DNA from: Mesaphorura yosii
Taxonomy: Eukaryota; Arthropoda; Collembola; Poduromorpha; Tullbergiidae
Assembly (NCBI GenBank): GCA_009869945.1
Contig: WIXG01000008.1
Coordinates: 124,001-188,000, forward strand
DNA length: 64,000 nucleotides
Reading direction: 5' to 3'
The notes under the pieces are model-generated. The model ran no database searches, had not been told where the DNA came from, and saw nothing but the letters and a program-made list of their open reading frames with translations. Of the stretch, positions 51,208 to 61,698 are shown one piece after another; the stretch's first letter is position 1; each line of letters begins with the position of its first letter. The position numbers and the translations under genes are program-made.

Positions 51208-51223
51208 GATGCTTAGTTTAAAC
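51208..51223 (+). repeat. Left terminal inverted repeat of the MITE-like element
   Basis: GATGCTTAGTTTAAAC pairs with the right end at 51492-51507. After the first 16 bases both ends continue with GGAGTA-type words (GGAGTAGACGTAGG versus GGAGTAAACGG), with gaps, so the inverted similarity extends further in weaker form. Confidence 0.65.
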
Positions 51224-51491
51224 TGACGTTAACGCAGGAGTAGACGTAGGTGTAAACGTAAGAGTTATTCTTACTCCATCCTCTATGCAACTCCAATTTT
51301 TAACTCTTACGGACATTTTTTGGAGTAAGAACGCTTTTCTTACTCACTCCATTTTTTGGAGTAGCATAAGATTTTAAACGATTTCTAACTCACGTACTGA
51401 ATAACTCCAGGTGTAAACTAACTGTCAAACAAGCAGGAGTTAATTTTCGACGTAGGTTTTACTCCTACTCCCACGCGGCCGTTTACTCCAT

Positions 51492-51507
51492 GCTTGAACT
51501 AAGCATC
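51492..51507 (-). repeat. Right terminal inverted repeat of the MITE-like element
   Basis: On the plus strand this end reads GCTTGAACTAAGCATC, the inverse of the left end with two mismatches. It is followed directly by the second TAATA. Confidence 0.65.
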
Positions 51508-51794
51508 TAATAAGAAATGACGTCCCAGCGTTCATTTCTGTCCACAATGATTGTTGTCATTTCGGTCTCCATGTTTAATTTGCATGTTTCCTGTTTGGGA
51601 GTTTGAACCAAAATCGATCCTTCTGCTGACAGTTCCAGCTCGAGTACGCAAGTAAAAGGCACGGCACGGGTCATAATAATTATTGCATTACTAAAAGACT
51701 TGTAAAGTCTGAAAAATTGCACAAATCAGCCAACCTCAGATGTAGCAGTGACGTTTGGAACCTGCGAATCTGCCAATTCTTCAATTCCAGCAGC

Positions 51795-54216
51795 ATGGAA
51801 GACGAGTTGTCGGAACTCACGAAGAAGTGCACCGTTTCTCTTTCTACACAAGACAATGTGATTCCCTGCCTTCAATCGCCCCTGAGTCTGCCCTTTGTCA
51901 AAGCCCTGCTCAAGATGCACCAGGCTCAGCACCACAAGCCACGTCAACCACGATCCATCAAACTGACGAGAGCCTTTGATAAGTTGGCGTCGGTCCTGCC
52001 CGAACTTCAAATGGAGAAATTTGGACGAATGGATGCGATTTGCAAAGAGGTAACTGATTCCACGCATGTCAAAATTCAAAGACACAAATACAAATTGACC
52101 ACATTGTGTGTAGGTGTTTCGAATTCTTCAAAGAAAAAGTCGTTTTAAAGTTCAGCGATACGTTTTATCAAAGTTCGATCCAAAATGTGTCTTGGTTGTT
52201 GATCCACCAAAAGGAGAAGCGCACAATTTACTACATGGAGCTTCAGGGGGCATTACATTGTCAAAAACTCTGAATGAGTTTGAGTTGTGTCTCAAATCGT
52301 TCCTGGCCAGTGAGCAGACATCGACTGATCAAAACAACAATGAAGGACAGCTGGAGCTGTTTTGTTTGAGCAAGACAAATCGATTTACTCTGCGCTTAAT
52401 CTGCAATGGAATTCAGTTGGAGATTATACCAGCTCTTAATTTTGTACGCGATACATTATCGCGCACGTTGAGGGAAGAATTTTTGCAAGAGCAAAGGCAA
52501 GGTATCCTCGCAAGACTTCAAGATTATCTTGGGCTAACAGCACCAACAGTGGAAAATCCGAGCCCAGCATTCGACGAGTATCGCCAGCTGCTGGAAAACA
52601 GTTTGCTAGAAGTGCATTTCGATTCGCTTTCCCAACAGACGGAATTTGTACAGAAGATGCTGCATGTTGTCAAATTATGGGACTCCGTGAGCATTTGGCT
52701 GGACAGTGTCACGAATCCAATTCCGTTGTCCAACGACGAACTGATGGACATAATCACCATTAACGCTGCTCAAAATGAAGAAGAAACTTGCCGGCCGCCA
52801 TCAGCGAGCGAAGATTTGGAAGACTTGCGAGGTGCAGCTGCACTTGCCAAGGAGGAATTCAAAGAGAAACCGTCGTATTTGCGAGCATTCAGGAAATATC
52901 TGGTGTCCATTCAGTTATTTCTCAACCTCCGAATCAACTTGAGCAAGAAGCACGCTCTGTTTGCTGAGAATGAGAGCATTGAAAAAAGTGAGTAACATTA
53001 GCATTACCGACTCTTAATTTTTGTTTTACTTTGAGTCAACCGTAATTATTTTTCTTCAGGACCTGAGAAGAATGTTCAAAAGCTTCCACATATTATTGGA
53101 TTTACAAACCCGTACAAGAATTTAGGCACTGTTACCGAGGGCTTCCTGCTGTCAAAATTCGCACACGCTGATATCACAGTGGGTTTATCTTACACCGACT
53201 TTGACGCATTCTCCGACGACATAGAGTCCGATGAGTACGAGAATCTTCAACAAGACGAATCTGACGAATTGAAATTGATGTCGAATACTGACGGCCTTGA
53301 ACTCTTTTGTGTGATTGTCCCGTACATACTAATTAATGAGGTTCCTGAATATATCACTGCATTAGGCAAAATTCGCCATGAAATTACACAAGCTGGGCTT
53401 GGACCACCAGATTTGACAGTTACGGACCTCTACGATCTTACTTCTTACGTTCGCACAGTCATCAATTCGGGGAAGTTCAAGCTGCCAGAAGACCAAGAAG
53501 TTCCCACCTCTCTGGAAGAGACGTTTAGACTGTTCAATCTCTGCGACCTGCCTTCAAATTTGCAGCCACTGCTTACAGAATTTCAAAGATCCGAATTTGG
53601 TCCGTACATCACTGACTCAGATGAACTTCTCAATCAACTGCCCTTGTACGAACACATTCAAAACTTTGAACCCTTGCCAAAATATGGACACATTTCGGTG
53701 AAAACCAATGAATCGTTAACATGGATGAAATTCACCGACTGCAAACACTTCGGTTTCAATATTCGCTCCGTCGTCTTTGAAGATAATCCATCAGCATTCC
53801 AGTTTCTACAAATGCTCGCTACGAATGTAGAACTCATGGTGCTGAGCATGTCGGTTGGACAAATGGCCCGCGGGAAGAGTCTGAAGCCAAAAGCAATGGT
53901 GTGTCATCTGGAAAAGCATGTCCTCACATTCCTGAATTCATCCAGCGGGCTAATTCCTCTGGTTGGCTGGAATTTGGAGACTGACGAGTCTACCGCCGAG
54001 AACGGGCAAGCAGCAACGAAGAAAACCACGAGAAGAACCAGTGACAAAGGAGTTCAGCACGAACACAGGGATTACGACGTAACTTACATCGTGCCGTACA
54101 GAATCTTGGTGAATGACGAGCCGGTGTCAACTGACTACCCGAATGCATTTGGATTAGAGGAAAAGACAAGCACTCCAACGGTAATCAACTACGCTGTTAT
54201 CAGTTTGAATTGGTAA
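51795..54216 (+). CDS. Unrecognised intracellular protein of about 760 residues
   Basis: I do not recognise the family. Three exons (51795-52049, 52114-52987, 53061-54216) join in phase. The start Met (MEDELSELTKKC) is the first in-frame ATG. There is no signal peptide, transmembrane segment or zinc finger. The sequence is not low in complexity: it has mixed hydrophobic-strand and helix segments (RYVLSKFDPKCVLVVDPPKG, LELFCLSKTNRFTLRLICNG, LELFCVIVPYILINEVPEYI), an acidic loop (DDIESDEYENLQQDESDE) and, near the C-terminus, a basic patch (KKTTRRTSDKG). The repeated LELFC...-type strands could hint at roadblock/longin-like folds, but this is weak. Complex composition and clean splicing suggest a conserved gene rather than a chance frame. 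AATAAA follows at about 54325. Confidence 0.75.
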
Positions 54217-54879
54217 TTCTTCACTTCTCAGACTTCACATCAACGCAACACATAATGTATGATCTCTTCATCTGCATCTCTTGAGTTAATATCATTTGCA
54301 ATTTGCATTTGCATCATGACTAAAAATAAAGGAATTGAATATTAAGTCATTGATGCTCACGGCCGTTGTTTTGATAACATTCGGTATACAGAGGATTTAC
54401 TTGCTCACTCCGTTTAACACTTTCTCAGAACATAACAGTACATCTTCACTCCTTAAATTCATTTCACAAATCTGCTAATCATTAAAGTAAAGTTCGTTAC
54501 CACCACGCAAGGAGTATACGGAAGGACAACTTGTCTTCGGGTTGTACTTTCATGCTTTCCAAGTTCACTGGTCGTTGCTGTCTTATTATGTTATCAAACA
54601 TTCTACAGTCATATTCGTGAGTTTCTTTCTCGTAGACGGTAGACACGTCCATATTCACGAGACAAAAGGAACTGACCGGTAAAGTAAGCAACTAAAAATA
54701 CATTTGAGAAGTACGAATTACAAAGTTATGAGATGACCGTGCATATTCTTCACGATGTAACGTTAAATTGTGTGCAATTGGAGACTTCGTGCTTATGATG
54801 CTACGTGTAGGATTTATGCTTAACATTATTAATGGTATTGCATTGGTACATGCGAAAGTTCAGGTTCAGGCGACAATTC
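54217..54879. other. Spacer between the unknown gene and the C-type lectin
   Basis: It holds the AATAAA of the upstream gene. A minus-strand open frame at 54497-54691 with an acceptor-like site (accggtcag) could be an exon for about 50 residues, but no partner exon is visible, so it is not annotated. Confidence 0.35.
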
Positions 54880-54887
54880 TATAAAAA
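54880..54887 (+). promoter_or_regulatory. TATA box of the C-type lectin gene
   Basis: TATAAAAA lies 100 bases upstream of the lectin start codon at 54980. With usual spacing, transcription would start near 54910. Confidence 0.65.
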
Positions 54888-54979
54888 GAAGCGAATACGG
54901 AAGTACGTCATACCAGTTTAGAATTCGACACAGCTCACTTAACTGCCAGACAGCTATTTGCAGTTGATATCTTGGAACC

Positions 54980-55963
54980 ATGAGGAATTTGCGTGCTTTA
55001 AATCTTGCCATTGGAACCTTGTTCCTGGTCTCACTCGGTGAATCGGTCTCAATCAACTTCCGTAACTGTGAGTTTCTGGCTGTACGAGGCAATAAGAGAC
55101 ACAGCGTCATTTGTGAACTTTTCTCTCAATTTCAGTCACCTCACCTGTGACAGCCGCTCCGAGCGTGGCAGAGAGAACACGATTACAGCAACAACAGCTT
55201 CAGCAGCAACTCCAGGCGGTGGCTGCAGCGGCCGCGGCTCAAAAGCAACAGCAGCATCAAGTCAATAGCATTCAATCTCAAGGGTCGTCTCCACCTGAAG
55301 CTGCCGCACCACCGCCGGCTCTGGCTCAACCGCCGAAACAACCGCAAGTGGTTATTCCTCCATCCGAAGTTGAAGCACAAAACAATGAAGTTCAATTTGC
55401 CCCGAAATGGTGCCAACTTCACGTCTACAAGAAGTCTCGAGTTACGTGGCTCGAAGCGTACCGAACATGTCGTAGTATTGGAAACGGAACTGAGCTGGCG
55501 ACTGTCAAGTCGGAGGAAGAGTACATCATGCTTAATTCTAAAGTGAAAGAAGCAGGTAATTGAATATTGAAGCTGTAACAAAAGGGCCACGAGGGATCGA
55601 GCAAAATATGAATGCTTGCTTTGCTTCTTGCAAAGGATCTCCTGCATCAGTAATTTACTGGACAGCCGGCACCGATCTCATCGACGAGGGAGAATTCTTT
55701 TGGATGTCTGATGGCACGCCGGTCAAGAATGCTCAGTGGGCCTCAGGTCAACCAGGTATTTGCTGGCTATGCTTTATTGTCCAAAAATTATGATGGAGTA
55801 TCAACATTCTTTGCTTGTCCCCAATTCAGATAATCACTGGGAGTCGGAGCACTGCATCGCATTGAAGCGGTACCCTCATGAAGCCAATTACAAAATGACG
55901 GATGAGAATTGTTTGATGGCAGGCGCATTCATCTGCACTCAGCCTTGCAAATTCTGGGTGTAA
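54980..55963 (+). CDS. Secreted C-type lectin with Gln/Ala/Pro-rich linker
   Basis: C-type lectins bind sugars with calcium and often act in arthropod recognition. Four exons (54980-55067, 55136-55555, 55594-55755, 55830-55963) join in phase to about 267 residues. Residues 1-20 or so form a signal peptide (MRNLRALNLAIGTLFLVSLG). Residues about 40-125 are a low-complexity linker: QQQQLQQQLQ, poly-Ala, then PPPALAQPPKQPQ. The lectin domain begins WCQLHVYKKSRVTWLEAYRTC, with SEEEYIMLNS, FFWMSDGTPV, ASGQPDNHWESEHC and NCLMAGAFIC. The Gln-Pro-Asp motif usually goes with galactose-type binding. The intron at 55556-55593 is only 38 nt; a 29-nt alternative also keeps frame and would add Pro-Arg-Gly. 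The TATA box is at 54880. Confidence 0.85.
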
Positions 55964-56099
55964 TTTTGTTGAGAAATAAATGATTGCGGCACTTTTGTAA
56001 TTTATTGGCTAAAGAATTATATTGATTCTGGATAATATTAACCAACACCAATGAATTTATTGAATGATTCAAAAGCCAGCTGGAGCTTAAGCAAGATAA

Positions 56100-57950
56100 T
56101 TAGAATATTATGTTGGGTGGATCGTCATAATTCTGTTGCCGACTCGCGCTCAAAATTATTTCTTTTTCATTGCCAATGTCAAACCTTGGAGTCAAGCCCA
56201 AATGTTGATGCCACAGGAAAGGTATTCTAATTTTGCTTGGTGGGTTGCCAGGTTGTGACTGTGGCAGAAACTGGAAAAGACGTGATACTTCCTTGTAAAG
56301 GAAAAGGGCATCCACAGTGTTGTCACCATCCGAAGCGTACATCATCAAGGTTAGGCATGAAATCCCATTCGACTGACAGCCCACAAGCAGACTTTTCGTA
56401 ATGCCACTTCCAGATAGATTTACTGATGCCAAATTTTCCTCAACATACTCCAATGGTTCGATGTCCTGAATTTTAGAATTTTTTGAAAGTACGTCTGGGC
56501 TTAATAGTCTCGTCCATTCCAGCCTGAGAACATTGAATGGTTCACATTCAGGATCCATAACGTTAAACTGGCCTGACATGTAGAATTAGTAGAATAGTAA
56601 AATGTAAAATGAATTCACGCTTACGATTTGATTTTGTCCAAATACGAGCCGTCAATTTTATCTGTGTACAACACTTGGACCCGTGAGGCTAAACCCGTTA
56701 TATTCGCATCCAATCTCTCACTCGTGAAAATACTGGAAAGGCACACAACCATATGGAATCTTACTTCACGAATCCATTCCAGTAAAAATGACACGAATTT
56801 CTCGCGATCCCTCTGAAACCAGGTTTTGAATTGTAAAAATTCAACTTCAACTACACGATACGGATATACGGACTTTATCATTCGCGTAATTACCTTCCGA
56901 ATGGCTGAATGAAGCTGTAGTATGACCCATTGCTTCTTAGGACAATGGTAAACTGAAATAAGCGGAAATATAAAGTATTTCAAAAGAGCAATGTAAATAG
57001 TCCAATTAATTTGGCAAATTACTGAAATTACCTTCACAGGCAGTCATGAGACAATCCTCCTCATTTACAACCGGCTTCAATTCAGATAATGCCTTCTTCG
57101 ACTTCCTGCCTTGCTTTCTCGGATACTCGCCATTCTCACTTTCTCCTGCACCGATGTAGTTGTTCGCGACAACTGGTTCCAGCCCCGCATGGAAGATCTG
57201 GGCAACCTTTGTCGGAGAATCATCAGCACGGAGGTTTTCAAGTATCAAATCGACCGTCAGCTGGCCGACATTTCCAACAGATACTGCAGGCTGAAAGAGA
57301 AAGTAACATACATTAGTTACAACACCCTCATCGCACTGTAACGCCTTGACATTTGTACATGTACTTGGATCTGTTAAACTTACGATAATTAGCGTATGAT
57401 TTTCAAATGTTGTCGGCTTTGTAGTTTTCTGAAACCACTTGATCATGGTTTCTGCTTGCTTGAGAATACAGTTGTCGTCTGGCGTCCACAAATTCTTCAA
57501 TGAATCGGACTTCGGATTTAACGTCGGGAAACGAGTGATTACTGATCTATCATTAGTGATTTGTAAAATGGACAGGTTAATTGAAAGTTCGTGGCTTTCG
57601 AGAAAGCTCAAGTCATGCTCAACTCCGCCAAATGTATTTCGAAAAAGAAGAAATAACGTGCGCAAGGAAGAGCTCGTGTGCCGGAGCAAAGTCCGCGTAG
57701 ACGTGGACCTTGGATTATGGACCTTCGTAATCAATCTCAAAACAAATCGCAAGTGGCACGTTCGCCGTCCGCTAGCCAGCGTTTTAACAGTGATATAAAT
57801 GAGGTCTGAAGCACAGCTCCAATCTTTTCTGACTGGAAGATTAGCCGAAGTAGTTGGTGGTTCGTGAGACAACTGAACGCAAGCCCTCAGGAATTCGCAG
57901 GCGAGTACCTCTTGTCTCCGGTTAAGTCGCACGGTCTCAGCTTGAGCTGA
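56100..57950 (-). CDS. Unrecognised gene, frame broken at its last splice junction
   Basis: I do not recognise the family. Four exon pieces are supported: 57950-57384, 57290-57032, 56952-56625 and 56572-56100. The first two junctions are clean and in phase (ATC|gtaagt to ctctttcag|CCT; GAAG|gtaatt to atttcag|TTT). The third is not: donor AAATC|gtaagc leaves phase 2, while acceptor atgtcag|GCCAG would need phase 1 to enter the 150-codon open frame that follows. Read straight, the protein would stop two codons later. The first piece has no Met and begins at an acceptor-like site (tttgtgtag) only eight bases from the ECH1 start codon, so a further 5' exon would have to lie antisense to ECH1. Sequence has no signal peptide; a basic RKQGRKSKK patch is near residue 270. 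It could be a real gene with a sequencing error, an unusual splice, or a decaying gene. Confidence 0.5.
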
Positions 57951-57958
57951 CTACACAA

Positions 57959-59402
57959 ATGTTCTCCGTGGGTGGAAGATTAGTGGCGGGCTGCGCCAGG
58001 AACAGATTGGCGGCAAAATTTCTCTCCGGCGAAGCCACAAAGAGCCTAAGTACATTCAATTTCATATGGGATCATCACGAATTCTATCCAATGACAAGTT
58101 TCAATTTATTGATTTATGTACAGATTCGAGTGGTCACGTTGATGGAGGCCATAATCAAGTCCGAACTTATGAAACATTAGCGATTACCAAACCGTCCAAG
58201 CACGTGACTCATGTCGAACTTAATCGTCCGGATAAAGCTAACTCGTTAAATAAGATATTTTGGAAGTAAGTTATTGGAAGGTCTTCAACAACACGGGTCT
58301 GACTTAAACTAACTAATTTGTTCCCTGGCACGTAGAGAAATCGGAGAATGCTTTGAGGAACTAAGCGAGGATGCAAGTTGTCGAGCCATTGTGCTCAGTG
58401 GAGCCGGAAAATTCTTTTGTGCCGGTACGAAGAACGGAGATGTGTAAATGTATTCCAAATCCTATAAGAATTAACACTTTTCATTTGTGCTGGCATCTTT
58501 CAGGCATAGACTTGAGCGACTTAGGCGCTCTTGTGACACTGCAACAGAGCGATGAAGATATTGCGAGAAAGTGCCGAAAAATGTACAAAGAAGTTAAAAT
58601 GTACCAAGAGTCGTTTTCTTCCTTAGAAAAGGTATTATGAATTTCACGACTTGAATACCTCAATCATGTTTCAGTGTTCTAATTGAATGTTTTCAAATTA
58701 TAGTGTGTTAAGCCAATAATATCAACAATCCACAGCGGATGCATTGGTGCAGGGGTCGATCTTATTTGTGGTGCTGATATTCGATATTGTTCATCCGACG
58801 CCTTCTTTCAAATTAAAGAAGTAGAAGTTGGTAAGAAGTAGTTAATCTTGGCTGTATATAAGCTTAGTACTAAGCTTACCCTGACCTTCTGATCTCAGGT
58901 CTTGCCGCGGACGTGGGAACCTTACAAAGGCTGCCCACAATAGTTGGCAATCAGAGCTTAGTTCGCGAGTTAGCCTTCACTGCTCGGAAAATGTTTGCGG
59001 ATGAAGCCTTACGCCTTGGCTTGGTCAGTAGAGTGTTTCCAGAGAAGAACAGGTAAATAACTAAGAACTCTGAATGACGAATTTGAATAAGAAAAGATTT
59101 TGTTTAGCATGATGGATAACGCATTCGACGTCGCCGCAACTATCGCAAAGAAATCTCCTGTTGCTGTGCAAGGAACTAAGGTTCATCTTATCTACTCCAG
59201 GGATCATACCGTAGAAGAGAGTTTGGAATATCAGGTTCGTTTGAACTTCTACAATTCGTCTACCCGTTTGCTCCGTTCTAGAACGTATGCGTTTTGTTAA
59301 TTGCAGAGATCATGGAATCAAAGCATGCTTTTGAGTGAAGATCTAATGAAAAGTGGAATGGCAATGATGAGTAAATCTGAGGCAGAATTTAACGATTTTT
59401 AA
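57959..59402 (+). CDS. ECH1: ECH1, delta(3,5)-delta(2,4)-dienoyl-CoA isomerase
   Basis: ECH1 shifts double bonds in dienoyl-CoAs during beta-oxidation of unsaturated fatty acids. Exons start 57959-58049 and 58124-58265, and continue through short introns to the stop at 59400-59402. The N-terminus (MFSVGGRLVAGCARNRLAAKF) is Arg-rich, lacks acidic residues and suits mitochondrial import. Crotonase-fold blocks are clear: VELNRPDKANSLNKIFW, RAIVLSGAGKFF, SGCIGAGVDLICGADIRYC, AFFQIKEVEVGLAADVGTLQRLP, ELAFTARKMFADEA, LGLVSRVFPEKN, KSPVAVQGTKVHLIYSRDH. The acidic residues of the ECH1 active site, Asp in GVDL, Glu in KEVEVG and Asp in LAADVG, are all present. The C-terminus is AEFNDF, without the SKL-type peroxisomal signal of vertebrate ECH1. 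It is head-to-head with the gene at 56100-57950. Confidence 0.94.
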
Positions 59403-59588
59403 TCACTGTGATGTGAAAAATAGAGATTTTTAAAGAATTACGAGAATCGTGGTTCATGGTCACGATTATATTTTTGAAATGCTACAATTACTAATAAAAA
59501 ATTGCATCATGCTTCACTCTATACTCTCGTCTCTTCTGCTCACTACATGCATAATTTCAATTTCACGGGAAATGTCTCCACGGGTTTA
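59403..59588. other. Convergent spacer between ECH1 and the AA15 LPMO gene
   Basis: A short AT-rich spacer holding the 3' UTRs of both genes. AATAAAAAAT near 59494 could serve ECH1. Nothing else is visible. Confidence 0.4.
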
Positions 59589-60556
59589 TCATTCAATAGA
59601 AATGTCCGAGCATCCTCGAAATGTTTCTTGCGGGCCACAGCCGAGCGCTCCTCTTCCGTCAGCACAAATGCCCCAGTTATTTCCTAAGGAGATAAAGAAT
59701 ACGAATGTGTTCAGGAAGTGTTCACGGTGACTCGACGTTAGTAAAGTACCTGCAACGTAATGCCACTGTAACACACAATGGCGACACGTCAAATCGGATG
59801 GCAGTCTCAACTTCATCCTGAAATTAATGCTGGAAGGATTTACTTCATACTTTGTTCCCACGTTCCCGGTCTCTGACACTATTTGGAGAAGACGTCGATT
59901 CAGAGACTTCTGGTACACTGGTCGCGCATTGTTTTCTGGGGAAATGCGGAACTCGAAGTACCCTCGGTGGTTCGCGCTCAAATGGACATGCGCGTCGATT
60001 TCCTGATTGGGCAAATACAAATAAAAGTCTGGCACTCGACATGTATAATTTTTAGCAGCATTTTAAAGAAATTACCGCACCTGTCCACGTTGATACTTTC
60101 TCACAATGATTCCGCGTCCAAATTGCCCGCCTGCTTCATTTGGACGTGGTCTTGGAAATTCGTACGGATCACCACATTCTCCACACTTTCCGCCATTGTT
60201 GTGATGTTGATTCTGCAACAGCGCACAGGGAATCGATGTTAAGTATTACAAGGCCATAGTCAGGCTTTTTCACTTGGCTTACGAAAAAGCCTCCGCAGTT
60301 GAGCTCATTATCATTGTAATTCTTGGGTGGATTCAGATGCTCGAACTCCTTGAATCTCCAGACGGAGGAACGATTTGGAGGTTCCTTCATGATCAGGACG
60401 GCGTAGAAAGAAGAGAAATGTGAGACTGCGGATTTTCAAGAACAGCCTTCAAGAGGAGATGTGAATAGAACTTACGAGAAGACGTCCGTGTCCCCAAGCC
60501 GTGCCAATGCAGGCGTACAGGAGTGCCACGCCTAAAAATCCAGTGACAGAATGCAT
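59589..60556 (-). CDS. AA15-family lytic polysaccharide monooxygenase
   Basis: AA15 enzymes are secreted copper oxidases of invertebrates that cleave chitin or cellulose; the mature N-terminal His is a copper ligand. Five exons (60556-60476, 60384-60293, 60212-60081, 60002-59750, 59683-59589) join in phase. The signal peptide MHSVTGFLGVALLYACIGTAWG ends exactly before HGRLL, so His1 is exposed, as the family requires. Next come EPPNRSSVWRF, NYNDNELNCGGFF, NNGGKCGECGD and HLSANHRGYFEFRI, whose His is the second copper ligand, then CRHCVLQWHYVAGNNWGIC and GPQETFRGCSDI. About ten cysteines fit the disulfides of the family. The acceptor at 60385 (atgaag|GAACC) was chosen because it restores the HGRLLEPP sequence and the frame. 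Length, about 215 residues, matches a single-domain AA15; there is no added binding module. Chitin in moulting is a likely substrate, but cellulose is possible. Confidence 0.9.
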
Positions 60557-60690
60557 GTTGGAAATTAGAGAATTAAGCCGATACGCTTGTACAGTTGTAA
60601 AGTGACTGAACTCAAGCAGGAAACCTCTGCAAGTCAAGTAGCCACCCAGCTCCGTATTAATAATGTTGATCATTGATCAGTTTTGTTTGC

Positions 60691-60697
60691 TTTTATA
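60691..60697 (-). promoter_or_regulatory. TATA box of the AA15 LPMO gene
   Basis: On the minus strand TATAAAA lies about 135 bases upstream of the LPMO start codon, within ggTATAAAAgcaaac. Its position would give a 5' UTR of about 100 nt. Confidence 0.6.
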
Positions 60698-60699
60698 CC

Positions 60700-61698
60700 A
60701 AAAACAAAGTCAGAGCTCATATGTTTTAATTAATAATTATTCATCAACTGATGCATTGGGATCATTTATGCGGAAAATGGCCCAATCCATACGTTTTTGA
60801 AAGTCCAATCAGCTGGCATGCCGCAATTATGTGGAAACAAACAGACGCAAATTGAAACTGTTCGGTTCTTGTAATTTGACGGAAAAAGAGTGCTTGGTGC
60901 AGATACTTCGAGCAAAAGATACTTCGAGTTGGACAAACGCCCAATAGCATCATCAAATTAAACATTAAATGCCTGGGCTGGTGATGCGACTGTGGAATTC
61001 ACTTCATACGGTTCGTTCCATGCCATTCAAAATCAGCTCATCTCATTGGAGTAACGGAGTGGCAATTGGTATTCAATTCCTTTTACGCACGCTGACGGGA
61101 TATATTGACTCAACGTCCCGGAATGTTATCAAAACAAATAAGCATTTTCAATTGGAATCATTCCATTAGAAATGCCTTTCCGTGTTGTTGCGTAGTGTGC
61201 GATGCCGCCGGTTTGATAATGGTCATGGTCATCAACATTAGACGTCACGCATACGAGTAATCATGCTAGTCGAATCACTGACAGCTTAATCGTAAATCCT
61301 TTAACTGGAAACGATCATCATTCATCATGACTTGACCTCGATCGAATAAGCGTGTGACCATTGCCTTCTATGCTAGTGTTTGGCTCACACACATGCAAGC
61401 CTTGTTCACAGATTAGCTCACGCTATGTATGTACGGACCACAACAAAGCTCTCCTCCAGAAGAGAAGAGATTTTCGTGTAGGTCACCCTGGTTTGTTTCG
61501 TCTAAATTAAAAGATGAGAAGGCGCTCAAGGCACAGATGACAAATGCACCAAATGCATAATTGAGTCTGGCTTTTTGTAACCTAGCTATTGTGTTTTCCG
61601 TTCTGTGCTTAATTTTATTGGACACTCCACTGCTGAAGGGTACTCCGCTGATTGGACGCTTCGAATTTGACCTCAGCCTCAGCCCGGTTGTACTCAAG
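60700..61698. other. Divergent intergenic region between AA15 and the NYN gene
   Basis: No supported exon. The open stretch 61561-61698, in frame with the next gene, encodes a hydrophobic run (NLAIVFSVLCLILLD) but has no ATG before 61699 and a stop just upstream. It would be coding only if joined to a farther 5' exon, for which the ctag at about 61584 is a possible acceptor. Confidence 0.4.

Larger units (their letters stand above)
51203..51512. mobile_element. 300-bp MITE-like element with terminal inverted repeats and 5-bp target duplication
   Basis: The element spans 51208-51507, exactly 300 bp. Its left end GATGCTTAGTTTAAAC and the reverse complement of its right end GATGCTTAGTTCAAGC match at 14 of 16 bases. 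It is flanked on both sides by TAATA (51203-51207 and 51508-51512), a direct repeat that looks like a target-site duplication. The interior is built from many GGAGTA / TACTCC and GTAAGAA / TTCTTAC words in both orientations, so the whole can fold on itself. There is no coding capacity. If the duplication is read as TA only, a mariner-like origin is possible; the 5-bp reading would suit another superfamily. I found no second copy in the window. Confidence 0.7.

Noticed and set aside
54497..54691. Possible minus-strand exon encoding about 50 residues
   Set aside because: An acceptor-like site exists, but no partner exon or domain could be found, and the next upstream sequence is the lectin promoter.
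57439..57798. Plus-strand open frame of 119 codons
   Set aside because: Antisense of the first exon of the unrecognised minus-strand gene; no splice sites or start context of its own.
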